Below, piece by piece: positions 52,627 through 62,700 of a stretch of DNA of 64,000 bases (the stretch's first letter is position 1; each line of letters starts with the position of its first letter). Below the pieces are notes generated by a model. It saw nothing but the letters and a program-made list of their open reading frames with translations, made no database searches and was not told the DNA's origin. The DNA is taken from positions 62,001 through 126,000 of the forward strand of contig NZ_MIEQ01000027.1 in assembly GCF_001968815.1 (NCBI RefSeq). The letters run 5' to 3'. The DNA is from Motiliproteus sp. MSK22-1. Its GTDB lineage: Bacteria > Pseudomonadota > Gammaproteobacteria > Pseudomonadales > Balneatricaceae. The position numbers were made by a program, and so were the translations under genes.

Positions 52627-53901
52627 CTAGCGTTTTTTCTTGTTCGCAGTTTTGCCTTTAGTCCTCACCGTTTCTTTCTTATTGCGGATGATTTTGGTTT
52701 GACTGGCTTTATTGGTCCGTGCCGGTCGTGCCTTTTGTGCAAGATTATTCTGTAACTTAGCTCGGCTGCCCACTTCGTAGCCTGGCATATAGATACGAGA
52801 AATAGTGCTGCCGATTAAGCGTTCGATATTGTCCAGTGAGCGTTCTTCCTCGCGGCTTACGAAAGAGATGGCCTGACCTTTAGCACCGGCACGGCCGGTA
52901 CGTCCAATACGGTGTACATAGTCCTCTGCCAAGTAAGGGAGGTTGAAGTTAACTACGTGCTCCAGACCTTGAATGTCTAACCCGCGAGCGGCAACCTCTG
53001 TAGCGACCAGTACCTGTATGTCTCCAGCTTTAAAATCAGCCAGCGCACGGCGACGGGACCCTTGAGTTTTATCACCATGACATAATGCGGCACTGATTCG
53101 GACCATTTTCAGATTACGCATCAGTTCATCGGCTTGAGCTTTAGTACTGGTAAACACTAAAACCTGAAACCAACTGTGTTCCTCAATCAGGTCGAGAAAC
53201 AGTTCTATCTTACGGCGTTCCTCTACCGGGTAGACCACATGCTCTACGGTATCAGCGGTTGCGTTCTGCTTAGCCACACGAATGACTTCATGATTATTCA
53301 GTAGTGTTCTCGCCAGGTTATTAACCAATGGAGAAATTGTTGCGGAGAACAACAGGGTTTGTCGGCTATCGGGGGTTTTTTGCAATAGTTCATGGACATC
53401 GGTAATAAAGCCCATATCCAGCATGCGGTCAGCTTCATCCAGTACCACGAACTCAACTTCAGCGAGATTGATATTACACTGCTCAAGGTGTTCCAACAGT
53501 CTGCCTGGTGTGGCCACTACGATGTCAACACCAGTCTTTAATTTACTCTGCTGCCCGGTCATTTTAACGCCGCCGTAGAGTGCGGTAATCGTGAATGGTA
53601 AAAACTGGGCATAGCGCCTGATTGTCTCCGTCAACTGTTCGGCAAGTTCTCGAGTCGGAGTCAGGATCAGGGTCCGTGGAGTACCTGGTCTGGCCTGCTT
53701 TGGCTTGTCGTACATTCGTTGGATAATCGGCAGTGAGAAGGCCGCAGTCTTTCCGGTTCCTGTCTGGGCATTTGCCAACAAGTCTTTACCACGTCGAGCC
53801 GGTATGATTGCTTTCTCCTGGATAGGAGTCATCTGTTTATAACCACAGGCATCGATTGCTTGCTGTATTTCTGGTGCTAGGTCTAAAGATGAAAAATTCA
53901 T
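52627..53901 (-). CDS. rhlE: DEAD-box RNA helicase, RhlE type
   Basis: 424 residues. Motifs: Q motif (GYKQMTPIQEKAI), I AQTGTGKTAAF, Ia TPTRELAEQ, II VLDEADRML (DEAD), III SAT, V ARGLDIQGL and VI HRIGRTGRAG, then a short basic tail rich in Lys/Arg (about 385-424) typical of RhlE. It unwinds short RNA duplexes in ribosome assembly and mRNA decay. ATG 53901 has AGAGGAT upstream. The 290 bp before it may hold a long leader, as in cold-induced helicases. Confidence 0.9.
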   Translation of the reverse strand: MNFSSLDLAPEIQQAIDACGYKQMTPIQEKAIIPARRGKDLLANAQTGTGKTAAFSLPIIQRMYDKPKQARPGTPRTLILTPTRELAEQLTETIRRYAQFLPFTITALYGGVKMTGQQSKLKTGVDIVVATPGRLLEHLEQCNINLAEVEFVVLDEADRMLDMGFITDVHELLQKTPDSRQTLLFSATISPLVNNLARTLLNNHEVIRVAKQNATADTVEHVVYPVEERRKIELFLDLIEEHSWFQVLVFTSTKAQADELMRNLKMVRISAALCHGDKTQGSRRRALADFKAGDIQVLVATEVAARGLDIQGLEHVVNFNLPYLAEDYVHRIGRTGRAGAKGQAISFVSREEERSLDNIERLIGSTISRIYMPGYEVGSRAKLQNNLAQKARPARTNKASQTKIIRNKKETVRTKGKTANKKKR

Positions 53902-54098
53902 GATAAATCCTCTGTAGATCAGGCTACAGCTAAAACGGGGCAAAAAGTGGTGGGAAGGATAAAAGCCCTTTCTCTAAGAGTCCAGTGTTAAGATCCAGTC
54001 TGTCTAACCTTTGCCGACAGATCTAACGGGGGAAACCACTGGTCCTCTGGGACATTTCAGATTGCTAAAGAGTGATCAGACAGCGTTCTTAATGAGTA

Positions 54099-54117
54099 CA
54101 GGCATGCAGTATGCCTG
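54099..54117. other. Hairpin between rhlE and the DUF523 gene
   Basis: CAGGCAT (54099-54105) and ATGCCTG (54111-54117) with a five-base loop; no T-run on either strand. It lies after the DUF523 stop on the minus strand and may be a 3' stabiliser. Confidence 0.4.
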
Positions 54118-54189
54118 CAATTATTGATGTTTTATATCTGATCTCTCTCAAGCCGGAGGATTTATAGATCAGTTAAAGGTTCTGATCGT

Positions 54190-55188
54190 TCATAATTGAT
54201 TACTTAGTCCCAGTACAGAAGGATAGGGCTGTAAATAGCGTTGAGTTTGAACATAATGGCTACCAAAGCGCTGTACGTAATGTTTTATAAGGGTTAACGG
54301 TGTTGCCAGGTTGACCTCTCCCCGGCGATATCTATCGATGATGTCAGCAATATCTCGTCGCACCTCACCGTCTACTGATCGTTTCAGATAACCAAGAATA
54401 TGCAACAGCACATTGCAGTGATTGCTTCGACTGGCTGGTTTTGAAATTGCCTGCATAAATCGTTGGAAGTACAAGTCACGGAGGTTATCGATATTTTGAT
54501 GGGGTTTTGTTTCAGCAAGCAGTCTTCCGAGCGCTTTGTATTCGGATTGACTGTGAGCCATCAGCACATACTTGTAATCCCGATGAAAGTTCATCAGTGA
54601 GCCCAGGGTTGGTTGAGTATCAACTTGGTTGCGAAAGTGATTATGTGCAAATACCCGAAGTATAAAATTCTCCTTCAGGCGGGCATCGTTCAACCGGCCC
54701 TCCTCTTCTATTGGCAGATTCGGGTGTTTTTTCTGCAGGGCTGCAGTAAACAGCCCTTGAGTGCGTCTCGTATGTGGGTAGCCATTGTCCTGATAAACTT
54801 TGATTCGTTCCATTCCACAGCTGGGGGAGTTTTTCATCAGTATGTAGCCATCAAGATCAGCCAGTGTGCCTATTACTGGATTAATCGCATTGACTAATTG
54901 CTCGGTTACATCCTGTTGCTGGTTATTGGAGAACACCAGGCGAGGGGCGGATATTTCACCCGTCAACCGCAAGGTTGGCCTGGGAACGCCGAACCCGGCA
55001 GCTGTTTCGGGACAGAAACTACGATAGCTAAAGTGCTCACTCAGTTCCTCCAGACAGAGACGAGAGCGGCTATGTCCGCCGTTATAGCGTACTGAATGAC
55101 CCAGTAAGCAGGCGCTTATGCCTACTTTTATTTCTGAATTATCCACCTTTTCTGATTTGGTCTGTTTGCAGGTTGTGATGATTTTCAT
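54190..55188 (-). CDS. DUF523-DUF1722 fusion protein
   Basis: 332 residues. DUF523 (about 20-165): VGISACLLGHSVRYNGGHSRS, FCPETAAGFGVPRPTLRL and ILMKNSPSCGMERIKVY with conserved Cys. DUF1722/YbgA (about 190-305): NFHRDYKYVLMAHSQSEYKALGRLLAE and HILGYLKRSVDGEVR. Such fusions commonly neighbour photolyase and a B12-type MerR regulator. The start at 55188 has AGGAGG five bases upstream. Enzymatic role unknown. Confidence 0.87.
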   Translation of the reverse strand: MKIITTCKQTKSEKVDNSEIKVGISACLLGHSVRYNGGHSRSRLCLEELSEHFSYRSFCPETAAGFGVPRPTLRLTGEISAPRLVFSNNQQQDVTEQLVNAINPVIGTLADLDGYILMKNSPSCGMERIKVYQDNGYPHTRRTQGLFTAALQKKHPNLPIEEEGRLNDARLKENFILRVFAHNHFRNQVDTQPTLGSLMNFHRDYKYVLMAHSQSEYKALGRLLAETKPHQNIDNLRDLYFQRFMQAISKPASRSNHCNVLLHILGYLKRSVDGEVRRDIADIIDRYRRGEVNLATPLTLIKHYVQRFGSHYVQTQRYLQPYPSVLGLSNQL

Positions 55189-55237
55189 AAGCACCTCCTA
55201 GTGGGCCGTGAGTTAAAAATACACCTGATTAGTTTAT

Positions 55238-55252
55238 TTTGTCTAGGACAAA
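55238..55252. promoter_or_regulatory. Palindrome in the MerR/DUF523 divergent promoter
   Basis: TTTGTC TAG GACAAA, a perfect inverted repeat with a three-base centre, lies midway between the divergent starts. A further TTGTCC occurs at 55272. MerR regulators bind the spacer of divergent promoters, so this is a good operator candidate. Confidence 0.55.
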
Positions 55253-55289
55253 TAGATATGATTATTAAAAATTGTCCAGAGCGCTTTCC

Positions 55290-56204
55290 ATGAATAAGCA
55301 TGTAAACCTGACTTCTTCTATTGAAGAGGTGTCCCGAGATACCGGGATAGGGAAAGACACTTTACGTGTCTGGGAACGCCGTTATGGGTTTCCTCAGCCA
55401 AGGCGGGGGAAGAAAGGAGAGCGTCTTTATCCGAAAGAGCAACTGGATCGATTAAGAAGTATCAGCCGCCTGTTAGATCAAGGTTGTCGTCCCGGTAGTA
55501 TTGTGTCCATGAGCCCGGAGCAGTTGGATATCCTGGCAGAGCAACTAAAAACGGTTAAGGACCATCGCGACAATCCCAAAGTTGATGAAATGGTGGGTGC
55601 ACTTGGAGAGGGAAGGACACAGGAGGTTTTGCAAAGCCTCAGAGTGATGCTGAAGCAGCAGGGACCTCAGCTCTTCACCTATGATATTGCCGCCCCTTTG
55701 CTTGAGCAGATAGGACATGCCTGGGCCAATGGCCAGCTTTCTATTTATATGGAGCACCTGATTACCAACCACTTGGGTAATATGTTGAATGAAGCGACTA
55801 ATGAGTTCAGTCATATTGAAGATGATCTTAAGATTTTACTGACGACTTTGCCTGGAGAGCGACATGGAATGGGGTTGTTGATGGTAGAACTATTACTGCG
55901 TGCTGAGGGAGTTGAGACGATTAATTTAGGGGTTGAGACCCCAGTGGATCAACTTGTCGAAGCCTGTATCGGGTTAAATCCCCAAGTGCTTGCGCTGTCT
56001 TTCAGTGCTATTCATAAACGAGCCTCGGTAATTGCGGTACTCAGAGAATTGAGCGATAAAATTCCTGTGTCGGTAATACTGTTGGCGGGCGGGGAAGGAA
56101 TCAGCAAACTACGCTCGATTCCTGAGCGAATAAGAGTTGTCAAAAAACTCGATACACTGGGAATAGAGGTCCGCTCTATCCGTCAGCAACTTAATAAAAC
56201 CTGA
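55290..56204 (+). CDS. MerR-type regulator with B12-binding domain (LitR/CarH-like)
   Basis: 304 residues: MerR helix-turn-helix (SIEEVSRDTGIGKDTLRVWERRYGFPQPRRGKKGERLYP), a helical bundle (about 95-175; HAWANGQLSIYMEHLITNHL) and a Rossmann cobalamin-binding domain with lower-ligand motif GERHGMG and LLRAEGVETINLGVETP. In this family adenosylcobalamin makes the protein light-sensitive, derepressing photolyase and carotenoid genes. Divergent from the DUF523-DUF1722 gene, the likely target. ATG 55290 is preferred to a TTG at 55272. Confidence 0.85.
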   Translation: MNKHVNLTSSIEEVSRDTGIGKDTLRVWERRYGFPQPRRGKKGERLYPKEQLDRLRSISRLLDQGCRPGSIVSMSPEQLDILAEQLKTVKDHRDNPKVDEMVGALGEGRTQEVLQSLRVMLKQQGPQLFTYDIAAPLLEQIGHAWANGQLSIYMEHLITNHLGNMLNEATNEFSHIEDDLKILLTTLPGERHGMGLLMVELLLRAEGVETINLGVETPVDQLVEACIGLNPQVLALSFSAIHKRASVIAVLRELSDKIPVSVILLAGGEGISKLRSIPERIRVVKKLDTLGIEVRSIRQQLNKT

Positions 56205-56295
56205 TAAGCCCCGCTATCGCTTATTGTTTAAACCAGTGCTTAACAGCGACTTTGGATCAACGCCAGTTCGAAGAATAGTTTATAGTATAGATACT

Positions 56296-56838
56296 ATGAT
56301 TATGCGGTTAAGATTTTTGAACAGACAACAGTATGGCCCAGAATTGATCAGATGGGGCGGTTACTGGTGTGCTGTTTTTCTTGGCCTGGCGCTGTTGACC
56401 GGTTGTGGGCAACCGGCAGCCAGGCAGCCCAGCGCTTCAATTTCATCGTTTAAAACAACCTCCTCAATGAGTGAACCTCTCTATGCTCAGTATCTTGAAT
56501 GGCGAGGAACGCCCTATCGGTTAGGTGGAAATAGTCGTCAAGGGGTGGATTGTTCCAGCTTTGTTCAACAGACCTTTTCCCAACGACTGGGAATCTCTTT
56601 ACCCAGAACCACAGCGGAGCAACACCGTATCGGTAAATCAGTGGCTCGTAACCAGCTGCAAACCGGGGATCTTATCTTTTTCAAGACGGAGGTTAAGGTG
56701 CGTCATGTCGGTATTTATCTTGGCGATCAGGTCTTTCTCCATGCCTCAACGAGCCAGGGGGTGACCTTGAGCCGGCTGGATAACGTCTATTGGTCTCCAC
56801 GTTACTGGAAAGCCAAGAGAGTCATTACCTCCAGTTAG
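56296..56838 (+). CDS. NlpC/P60 cell-wall hydrolase lipoprotein
   Basis: About 180 residues. Lipoprotein signal with lipobox LLTGC, then the NlpC/P60 domain with nucleophile in GVDCSSFVQQTF and His in VRHVGIYLGDQVFLHAS; together with the following polar residue these form the Cys-His triad. Spr/MepS-like enzymes cleave peptidoglycan cross-links or stem peptides. The start is uncertain: no binding site precedes the Met codons at 56296 or 56302, and a TTG at 56224 is open in frame. Confidence 0.83.
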   Translation: MIMRLRFLNRQQYGPELIRWGGYWCAVFLGLALLTGCGQPAARQPSASISSFKTTSSMSEPLYAQYLEWRGTPYRLGGNSRQGVDCSSFVQQTFSQRLGISLPRTTAEQHRIGKSVARNQLQTGDLIFFKTEVKVRHVGIYLGDQVFLHASTSQGVTLSRLDNVYWSPRYWKAKRVITSS

Positions 56839-57093
56839 ATTCCTTAGATATCCTGTCCATTCAATTAATGTCCTGTGCTTTCAACCGGTAACTTGGTTGC
56901 CAGCAACAGATAGGTTTTATCATTTGGGGGAGTGAAGCCTTTTAATTGTCTGGTTTCCGGGACTTTTTATTGGAAAGTACAGGCACTGACGCAAGACGTA
57001 TAGCATTGCTATTTTCTCTGGTATATTAGCGCTGTGATTGCTGAACACGGAGTTGTATGAGCATTTTGTCTTCTGTCATGGGAAAGAATAGCG

Positions 57094-58350
57094 GTGAGTG
57101 AAGCCTACTCTGAACGGCGCTTGGCTGCGGTTTTGGCTGCTGATGTAGCGGGCTATACCCGGCTGATGTCTGCTGACGAAGACCGAACTATCAAAGACTG
57201 GTGGGCTGCCCGTAAAGAAGTCATCGATCCATCCATTAGTCGTCATGGCGGTCGAATAGTCAAACATACCGGTGATGGTTTTCTGACTGAGTTTCCAACC
57301 GCAAGTGATGCAGTCAGGTGTGCGTGCGATATGCAAACGCAGATGAACGCACGTAATGTCGGCAAGCCTGCTGACATACGATTCGATTTTCGAATGGGTA
57401 TTAATCTCGGTGAAATTGTTGTTGATGAAGAAGATATCTATGGAGATGGTGTCAATATTGCCGCCAGGCTGGAAAGCTTGGCCGGGGCTGGTGGTATTTG
57501 CGTTTCGTCGACTATCTACGAACAGGTAAAAAACAAACTTGATCTTGGTTTTCAGGATATGGGAACAAAAAAGGTCAAGAATATCGCAACCCCTCTGCGA
57601 CATTATTTTATTGAAGTCGAAAACCAGTCTGTAGAGTCAACCGAGTCCTTTTTAAGGCGCCTGTCTGAGTGGATTAAATTACCGGTTAATCTGATTATTG
57701 TTGCCTGTTTGTTATTGCTGACCTTTGTTCTTTTTTCTGATTTCGGTTCATCACCGGCTGAAACATCGAGCCGCGAGAAAGCCGCTTTAGCAATTGTCCC
57801 GTTTAAATTGATAGGCGAGACCACCCAGGGGAGTGCATTTAGTGTTGGTTTGATGGAAAACCTGAAGACTTCTCTTTTATCCACGTCTAACTTCATTGTG
57901 ATACGCAATGACTTGAAAATAGAAAACAGCGTCACTCAAAAAAACAAAGTGAACTATGTTTTTGAAGGTAGTATTCAACAGGTTGAAGATCGTGTCCGTA
58001 TTCTTGTACAGCTAGTGGATTCTGAAACCGAGTTCCACTTGTGGGGTGGGCGTTACGATCGAAAGCTTACTGATGTATTAAATACTCAGGATGAAGTAAC
58101 CAATAAAATAGTTGCTGCCGTTTCTCAACAGATTATTGAGCTGGAAGATCTGCGTAATAGCTCAGATAAAGGTCTTATGGGCGAAGCTAGAGACATTGTT
58201 TACTTAGGAATATCCAGAATAGGTCGTATAGCCAGGCAGGCCGTATTAATGCCGCAGAAACTCCTGGAGTGGCTGGCAGAGTCGCCAGACACTCCAACAT
58301 CCAGTATGAAAGTGACAAATTCAAATCAGATCTCAGCCATGATCAAATAA
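57094..58350 (+). CDS. Class III nucleotide cyclase fused to a TolB-like domain
   Basis: 418 residues. Catalytic domain (about 5-175): metal Asp in LAADVAGYTRLM and HTGDGFLTEF, Lys in GGRIVKHTG, purine Asp and Asn/Arg in YGDGVNIAARLE, as expected for an adenylate cyclase. A single membrane helix (about 187-210) leads to a TolB_N/FlgO-like domain (VNYVFEGSIQQVEDRVRILVQLVDSETEFHLWGGRYDR). Relatives usually continue into TPR repeats; here only about 50 residues follow. GTG start. The next gene begins three bases after its stop. Confidence 0.82.
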   Translation: MSEAYSERRLAAVLAADVAGYTRLMSADEDRTIKDWWAARKEVIDPSISRHGGRIVKHTGDGFLTEFPTASDAVRCACDMQTQMNARNVGKPADIRFDFRMGINLGEIVVDEEDIYGDGVNIAARLESLAGAGGICVSSTIYEQVKNKLDLGFQDMGTKKVKNIATPLRHYFIEVENQSVESTESFLRRLSEWIKLPVNLIIVACLLLLTFVLFSDFGSSPAETSSREKAALAIVPFKLIGETTQGSAFSVGLMENLKTSLLSTSNFIVIRNDLKIENSVTQKNKVNYVFEGSIQQVEDRVRILVQLVDSETEFHLWGGRYDRKLTDVLNTQDEVTNKIVAAVSQQIIELEDLRNSSDKGLMGEARDIVYLGISRIGRIARQAVLMPQKLLEWLAESPDTPTSSMKVTNSNQISAMIK

Positions 58351-58353
58351 TGA

Positions 58354-59574
58354 ATGGAATTGACCTTGAATAAAATAAAAGTGTGGATCCTCGTCATAAT
58401 CCTTATAGTCATTGCTATTGTGATTTCAGGAAACCAGGGAGATGGTGAAGAGCGCTCTGTTGTCAGTAAAACGGGGAGTATTTCCGGTGATATATTCCTC
58501 ACCGCCGATGAATTGTATGTTGCGGGGGATGTAGCAGGAGATCTGTTTGCAGCCTCAGGTGACTTGAAGGTCAACTCTGAGATCGATGGAGAGGTCGCGG
58601 TAGCCGGTGGCAATCTGTCCATTGATGGCAAGGTAAAAGGCAGCCTGATTGTTGCAGGAGGAAATATTGATATCACCGCTGATACCGATGAAGGCATGGT
58701 AATCGTCGGCGGGGATGTGCACGTCCAAAATGCCAGTATTACCGGTAATATCTTTCTTGTTGGAGGTGAAGTCAATCTTGGTAAAGGTCTGAATGTTGAT
58801 GGCAAGGTGATGGCAGCCGGGGGAAAGGTTCACTTAGATGGAATATTCAGCCGTGACCTGCGCGTAGCGGGTGGTAAGGTCACGATAGGAGGCGAAATAA
58901 AAGGGGACGTTAAGGTGGTTTCGAAGCACATCAGGTTATTACCAGGAACCACAATTGCCGGAAGCCTTATCTATTATTCTCCTCAAGTGATTGATATTGC
59001 AGATAGCGTGTCTATCGGTAAGGATATTGTCTATATTAAAACTTCCCAAATTGAGAAAAATCGGGAAGGACTGTTTTTTGTTGCTGGATTGACCTTTTTG
59101 TCTTTATTGGTCGGTCTGATTCTTTTTTCTGTGCTTACAGTATATATTGCTCCAGCGATGCTTCCTGCCTGTAATAAGCGATTTCAGTCACACAAAGGGA
59201 AAGCACTTATGACTGGATTACTGCTGATTTTTTCCGGGCCTGTTCTGAGTGTGTTGTTAATTTCCAGTGTTTTCGGAATACCTTTAGGCCTCGGGTTTAT
59301 TTGTATTTATCTGCTACTGGGAATGATCGGTTATATCGTTGCTGTGTTTATTCTTGGTGAAAGAGTGCTTTCGTTGCTGGGAAAATCTCAATCGGGCAGC
59401 TCCCTATCTCAACTCCTTGCCGTCTTTATTGGAATCTTGTTAATGACGGTGATTCTGCTTATCCCGGTTTTGGGGGTCTTTGTTTTTCTGATTGTAAATG
59501 CCATGGGGGTAGGCTCCATGCTGCTTCAGGTTTTGTTTTTTCGGCGATCACTTTTAATACGTCAGATCCAGTGA
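58354..59574 (+). CDS. Bactofilin-like beta-helix protein with polytopic membrane domain
   Basis: 406 residues. N-terminal helix (VWILVIILIVIAIVISG), then about 190 residues of short repeats of the form G-hydrophobic-x-V-x-G, for example VAGDVAGDLFAASGDLKVNSE and GKVKGSLIVAGGNIDI, a bactofilin-type beta-solenoid placed outside the cytoplasm; then four or five helices (about 230-400). Polymer-forming scaffolds normally sit in the cytoplasm, so a membrane-tethered form may be an envelope scaffold or a gated membrane protein. It starts three bases after the cyclase stop, so co-translation is likely. Confidence 0.72.
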   Translation: MELTLNKIKVWILVIILIVIAIVISGNQGDGEERSVVSKTGSISGDIFLTADELYVAGDVAGDLFAASGDLKVNSEIDGEVAVAGGNLSIDGKVKGSLIVAGGNIDITADTDEGMVIVGGDVHVQNASITGNIFLVGGEVNLGKGLNVDGKVMAAGGKVHLDGIFSRDLRVAGGKVTIGGEIKGDVKVVSKHIRLLPGTTIAGSLIYYSPQVIDIADSVSIGKDIVYIKTSQIEKNREGLFFVAGLTFLSLLVGLILFSVLTVYIAPAMLPACNKRFQSHKGKALMTGLLLIFSGPVLSVLLISSVFGIPLGLGFICIYLLLGMIGYIVAVFILGERVLSLLGKSQSGSSLSQLLAVFIGILLMTVILLIPVLGVFVFLIVNAMGVGSMLLQVLFFRRSLLIRQIQ

Positions 59575-59761
59575 TGACAGCTGGTAGCAGGTCGGTCTAT
59601 ATATTATGCTGTGCTGATGTTATTCGCGATTCGTGGCTGGTAAGTTTGGCGGGTTAGCTGAATAAGCCTGTTGAGGATGGTAACGCTTGATGTGCGTATC
59701 AGAGGTATGCGTCAATCGCAGCTATCTGGAGTGCTGATAAGGTCAGATAGGAGGACCGGAG

Positions 59762-62700
59762 TTGATCGCTATCAATCCAGCTTGCCTGTTGAGAATCTGG
59801 TTTTTCCTGATCATTTTTCTGCCTGTGCGGCTAAGTCACGCAGAACCTTCGGAATTAGTCGTATCCTATCGATTGGACAGTGCGCCTATTCAATTCAGGA
59901 ATGAATCGGGTGAGGCTGATGGAATACTGATCGACTTATGGCGCCTGTGGTCTGAGCAAGCTGGGATAGCTGTGCGCTTTGTCGGAGGTTATAACGAAAA
60001 ATCCCAGCTGGCAGTGCTGGAGGGACCTGCTGATTTTAACGCGGGTCTTTTTAAAAATGCCGAACGCAACAAGGTCATGGATTTCTCCGAACCGATCCTG
60101 AGTAGCGCTTACCATCTTTTCTTTAACCCAGAGCTTGTTTCAGACTTATCCAGGCCATCACTACTCAGACTCCCTGTTGGAGTAACCGAAGGGAGTTTTC
60201 ATGAGCACTATATGCGTCGGGAATTCCCGGCAACTAAGCTGATTCTTTATGATGGATATGATGCACTGTTTTCAGCTGCGCTAAGGGGTGAAATAAGCGC
60301 ATTTGTTTCTCAGCGTCTTTATCTATCAAACTATCTGCATAAACATGGATTGGCAGATCCTTTTCAGGCCGACGACTCACCTTTATATATCCGTTCATAT
60401 CGTGCGGGTGTAAAAAAAGGGAATAGCGAACTACTCAAGCTGATCAATCTGTATTTGAGAGAGCTTGACCCTGAATTACACGCCACAATTACCAGTAAAT
60501 GGCTGGGGTTTAAGTGGACGGCAAGAGGAGATTACAAAAATAAGCTTGATCTCTCCAAGGAAGAAAAAGCATGGTTAAAGGCCCATCCTCTGGTTGAGAT
60601 CGGGGTCGATGGGAATTGGGCTCCGATTGATTTCATGGATGAAAGAGGGCGCCATCAGGGGATTGTTTCTGATTATTTGAGCAGAATTGAAAAATCTCTC
60701 GGTATTCGTTTTCAGACGGTCCCCGGACCCACCTTTAAGCAGATGCTGGACAAGGTCAACGAAGGGTCGCTAAAGATAGCCGCAACGGTTGTAGAAACAG
60801 CTGAACGTTCGAAAAACATGGTGTTTACTGATCCTTTCTATACGGCCCTGAAAGTGATTGTGACGCGGCAGGAGCGGCAACAGGAAATAACTCAGGTAGA
60901 AGACCTTTATGGCAAGCGAGTGGCCATAGAAAATGGTTTTTTTACGATGAAACGATTACAACAACTTTACCCTGAGATTGAACTGCTACCCGTTGGTTCT
61001 ACCACCGAAGCACTGCAAATGGTTTCTTGGGGAAAAGCTGATGCCTATATTGGTACTCGTGCTGTCGCTCAGTGGACGATTGAGCAGCAACAGTTAACAA
61101 ATTTGAGTTTTTCAGGAGACCCGGGCCTGGGTCCCGCCGATCAGAAATTTGCTGTTCGAAATGAAGCTGAATGGCTTCCTCTGCGAGCGCTGATTAACAA
61201 GGTACTGGCGGCAATGACTGAGGATGAAAGGCGGGGTATAGAGCAAAGCTGGATCTCTTTCCATTCGTTCACTCAGTCATCTGAACCGACGATCCAGCTG
61301 TCTGCTAATGAAAAAGTATGGTTAAGGGCACATCCTCAGATTCGCATCGGTGTCGATCCCGCCTGGGCGCCGATTGAGTTTGTGGAAAAGGATCAATACA
61401 AAGGGGTTGCTTCAGAGTATGTCGAACTTATTGAACAGCGGCTGGGCGTCAGTTTAATCCCGCAACTGGGACTGAGCTGGTCTCAGGTCATGGCGGAAGC
61501 GAAAAGAGGTAGTCTTGATGTACTGCCCGCCTTGGTTCGATCAACAGATCGGGATGCCTATTTAAATTTTTCCCGCCCCTATCTCAGTTTTCCACTCGTG
61601 ATATTCAGAAGGGAAAATGAGCCTTATATCTCTGGGCTTGAGGATCTGGCTAATGAGCGCATAGCGATTGAAGAGGGTGGTATCGCAGAGGAATATTTGC
61701 GTCGCGACTTCCCGGGTCTGCAACAAGTGATGGCTGATAATGCCATTGAGGCACTGACAAAGCTGTCGCTTGGGGAAGTGGATGCCTTTGTTGGCAATCT
61801 AGCGGTGGGCAGCTATCACATCGGGCATCTGGGGTTAGCGAATATTAAAGTAGCCGCTCCAACGCCATACGATTATGAGCTTCGCATAGGCGTAAGCAAG
61901 AAGTTCCCCGAACTGGTACCCATTCTTAACAAAGTACTGTTAAGCATAACTCCTTCAGAAAAAGCAGAGATTCGTAATCGCTGGTTATCTGTTCGATACG
62001 ATACGGCAGTGGATTATCGTTTGCTATGGCAAGTGGCGACTGCGGCTGCGTTTCTGATTTTACTGGTGCTGGCTTGGGCTATTCAGATGCGCCGGCAAAA
62101 AGAAATCCTGCGGCAAAGCCAGTCGGAACTACGGAAACTGAGCCGAGCTGTCGAACAGAGTCCGGCTATGGTCATTATTACTGACCCGGCGGGGATCATT
62201 GAATATGTAAATCCAAGTTTTACTGAAGTGACAGGTTATAGCGCAGAGGAGGCTATCGGGAAGACCCCGGCAATCGTCAAATCAGGGGTAACAGAAAAGT
62301 CGTTGTACAGCGATCTTTGGAATACGATTACAGCGGGCGGTACCTGGCGGGGAGAGCTTCTTAATCGAAATAAGAACGGTTCGTTGTTTTGGGAATCTGC
62401 CACTATTGCTGCGGTATCCGACGAACAAAATAATGTTGTGAACTATGTAGCAATTAAAGAAGACATATCGGAACGCAAAGCCGCAGAGGAAGCATTGCAA
62501 GCAAGTGAAGCCCAGCTTAAAAACGTTCTGAATTCACTGCCTCTGGCAATTGTTGTAGTGGATAACAGTGGCCGGATTATGTTGGCGAACCCTCATGCAG
62601 GGCGTGAAATCGGCTTGGAAGGGCAGTCGTTGATTGGCAGAAATATGGTTTCATTTTACGCCAACCCGGATGACCGACTTGAACTTATTCAGGAGATGGT

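Noticed and set aside
59671-59904. 77-codon plus-strand frame near 59.7 kb
   Set aside because: Overlaps, out of frame, the signal sequence of the large hybrid kinase, which has the strong AGGAGG.
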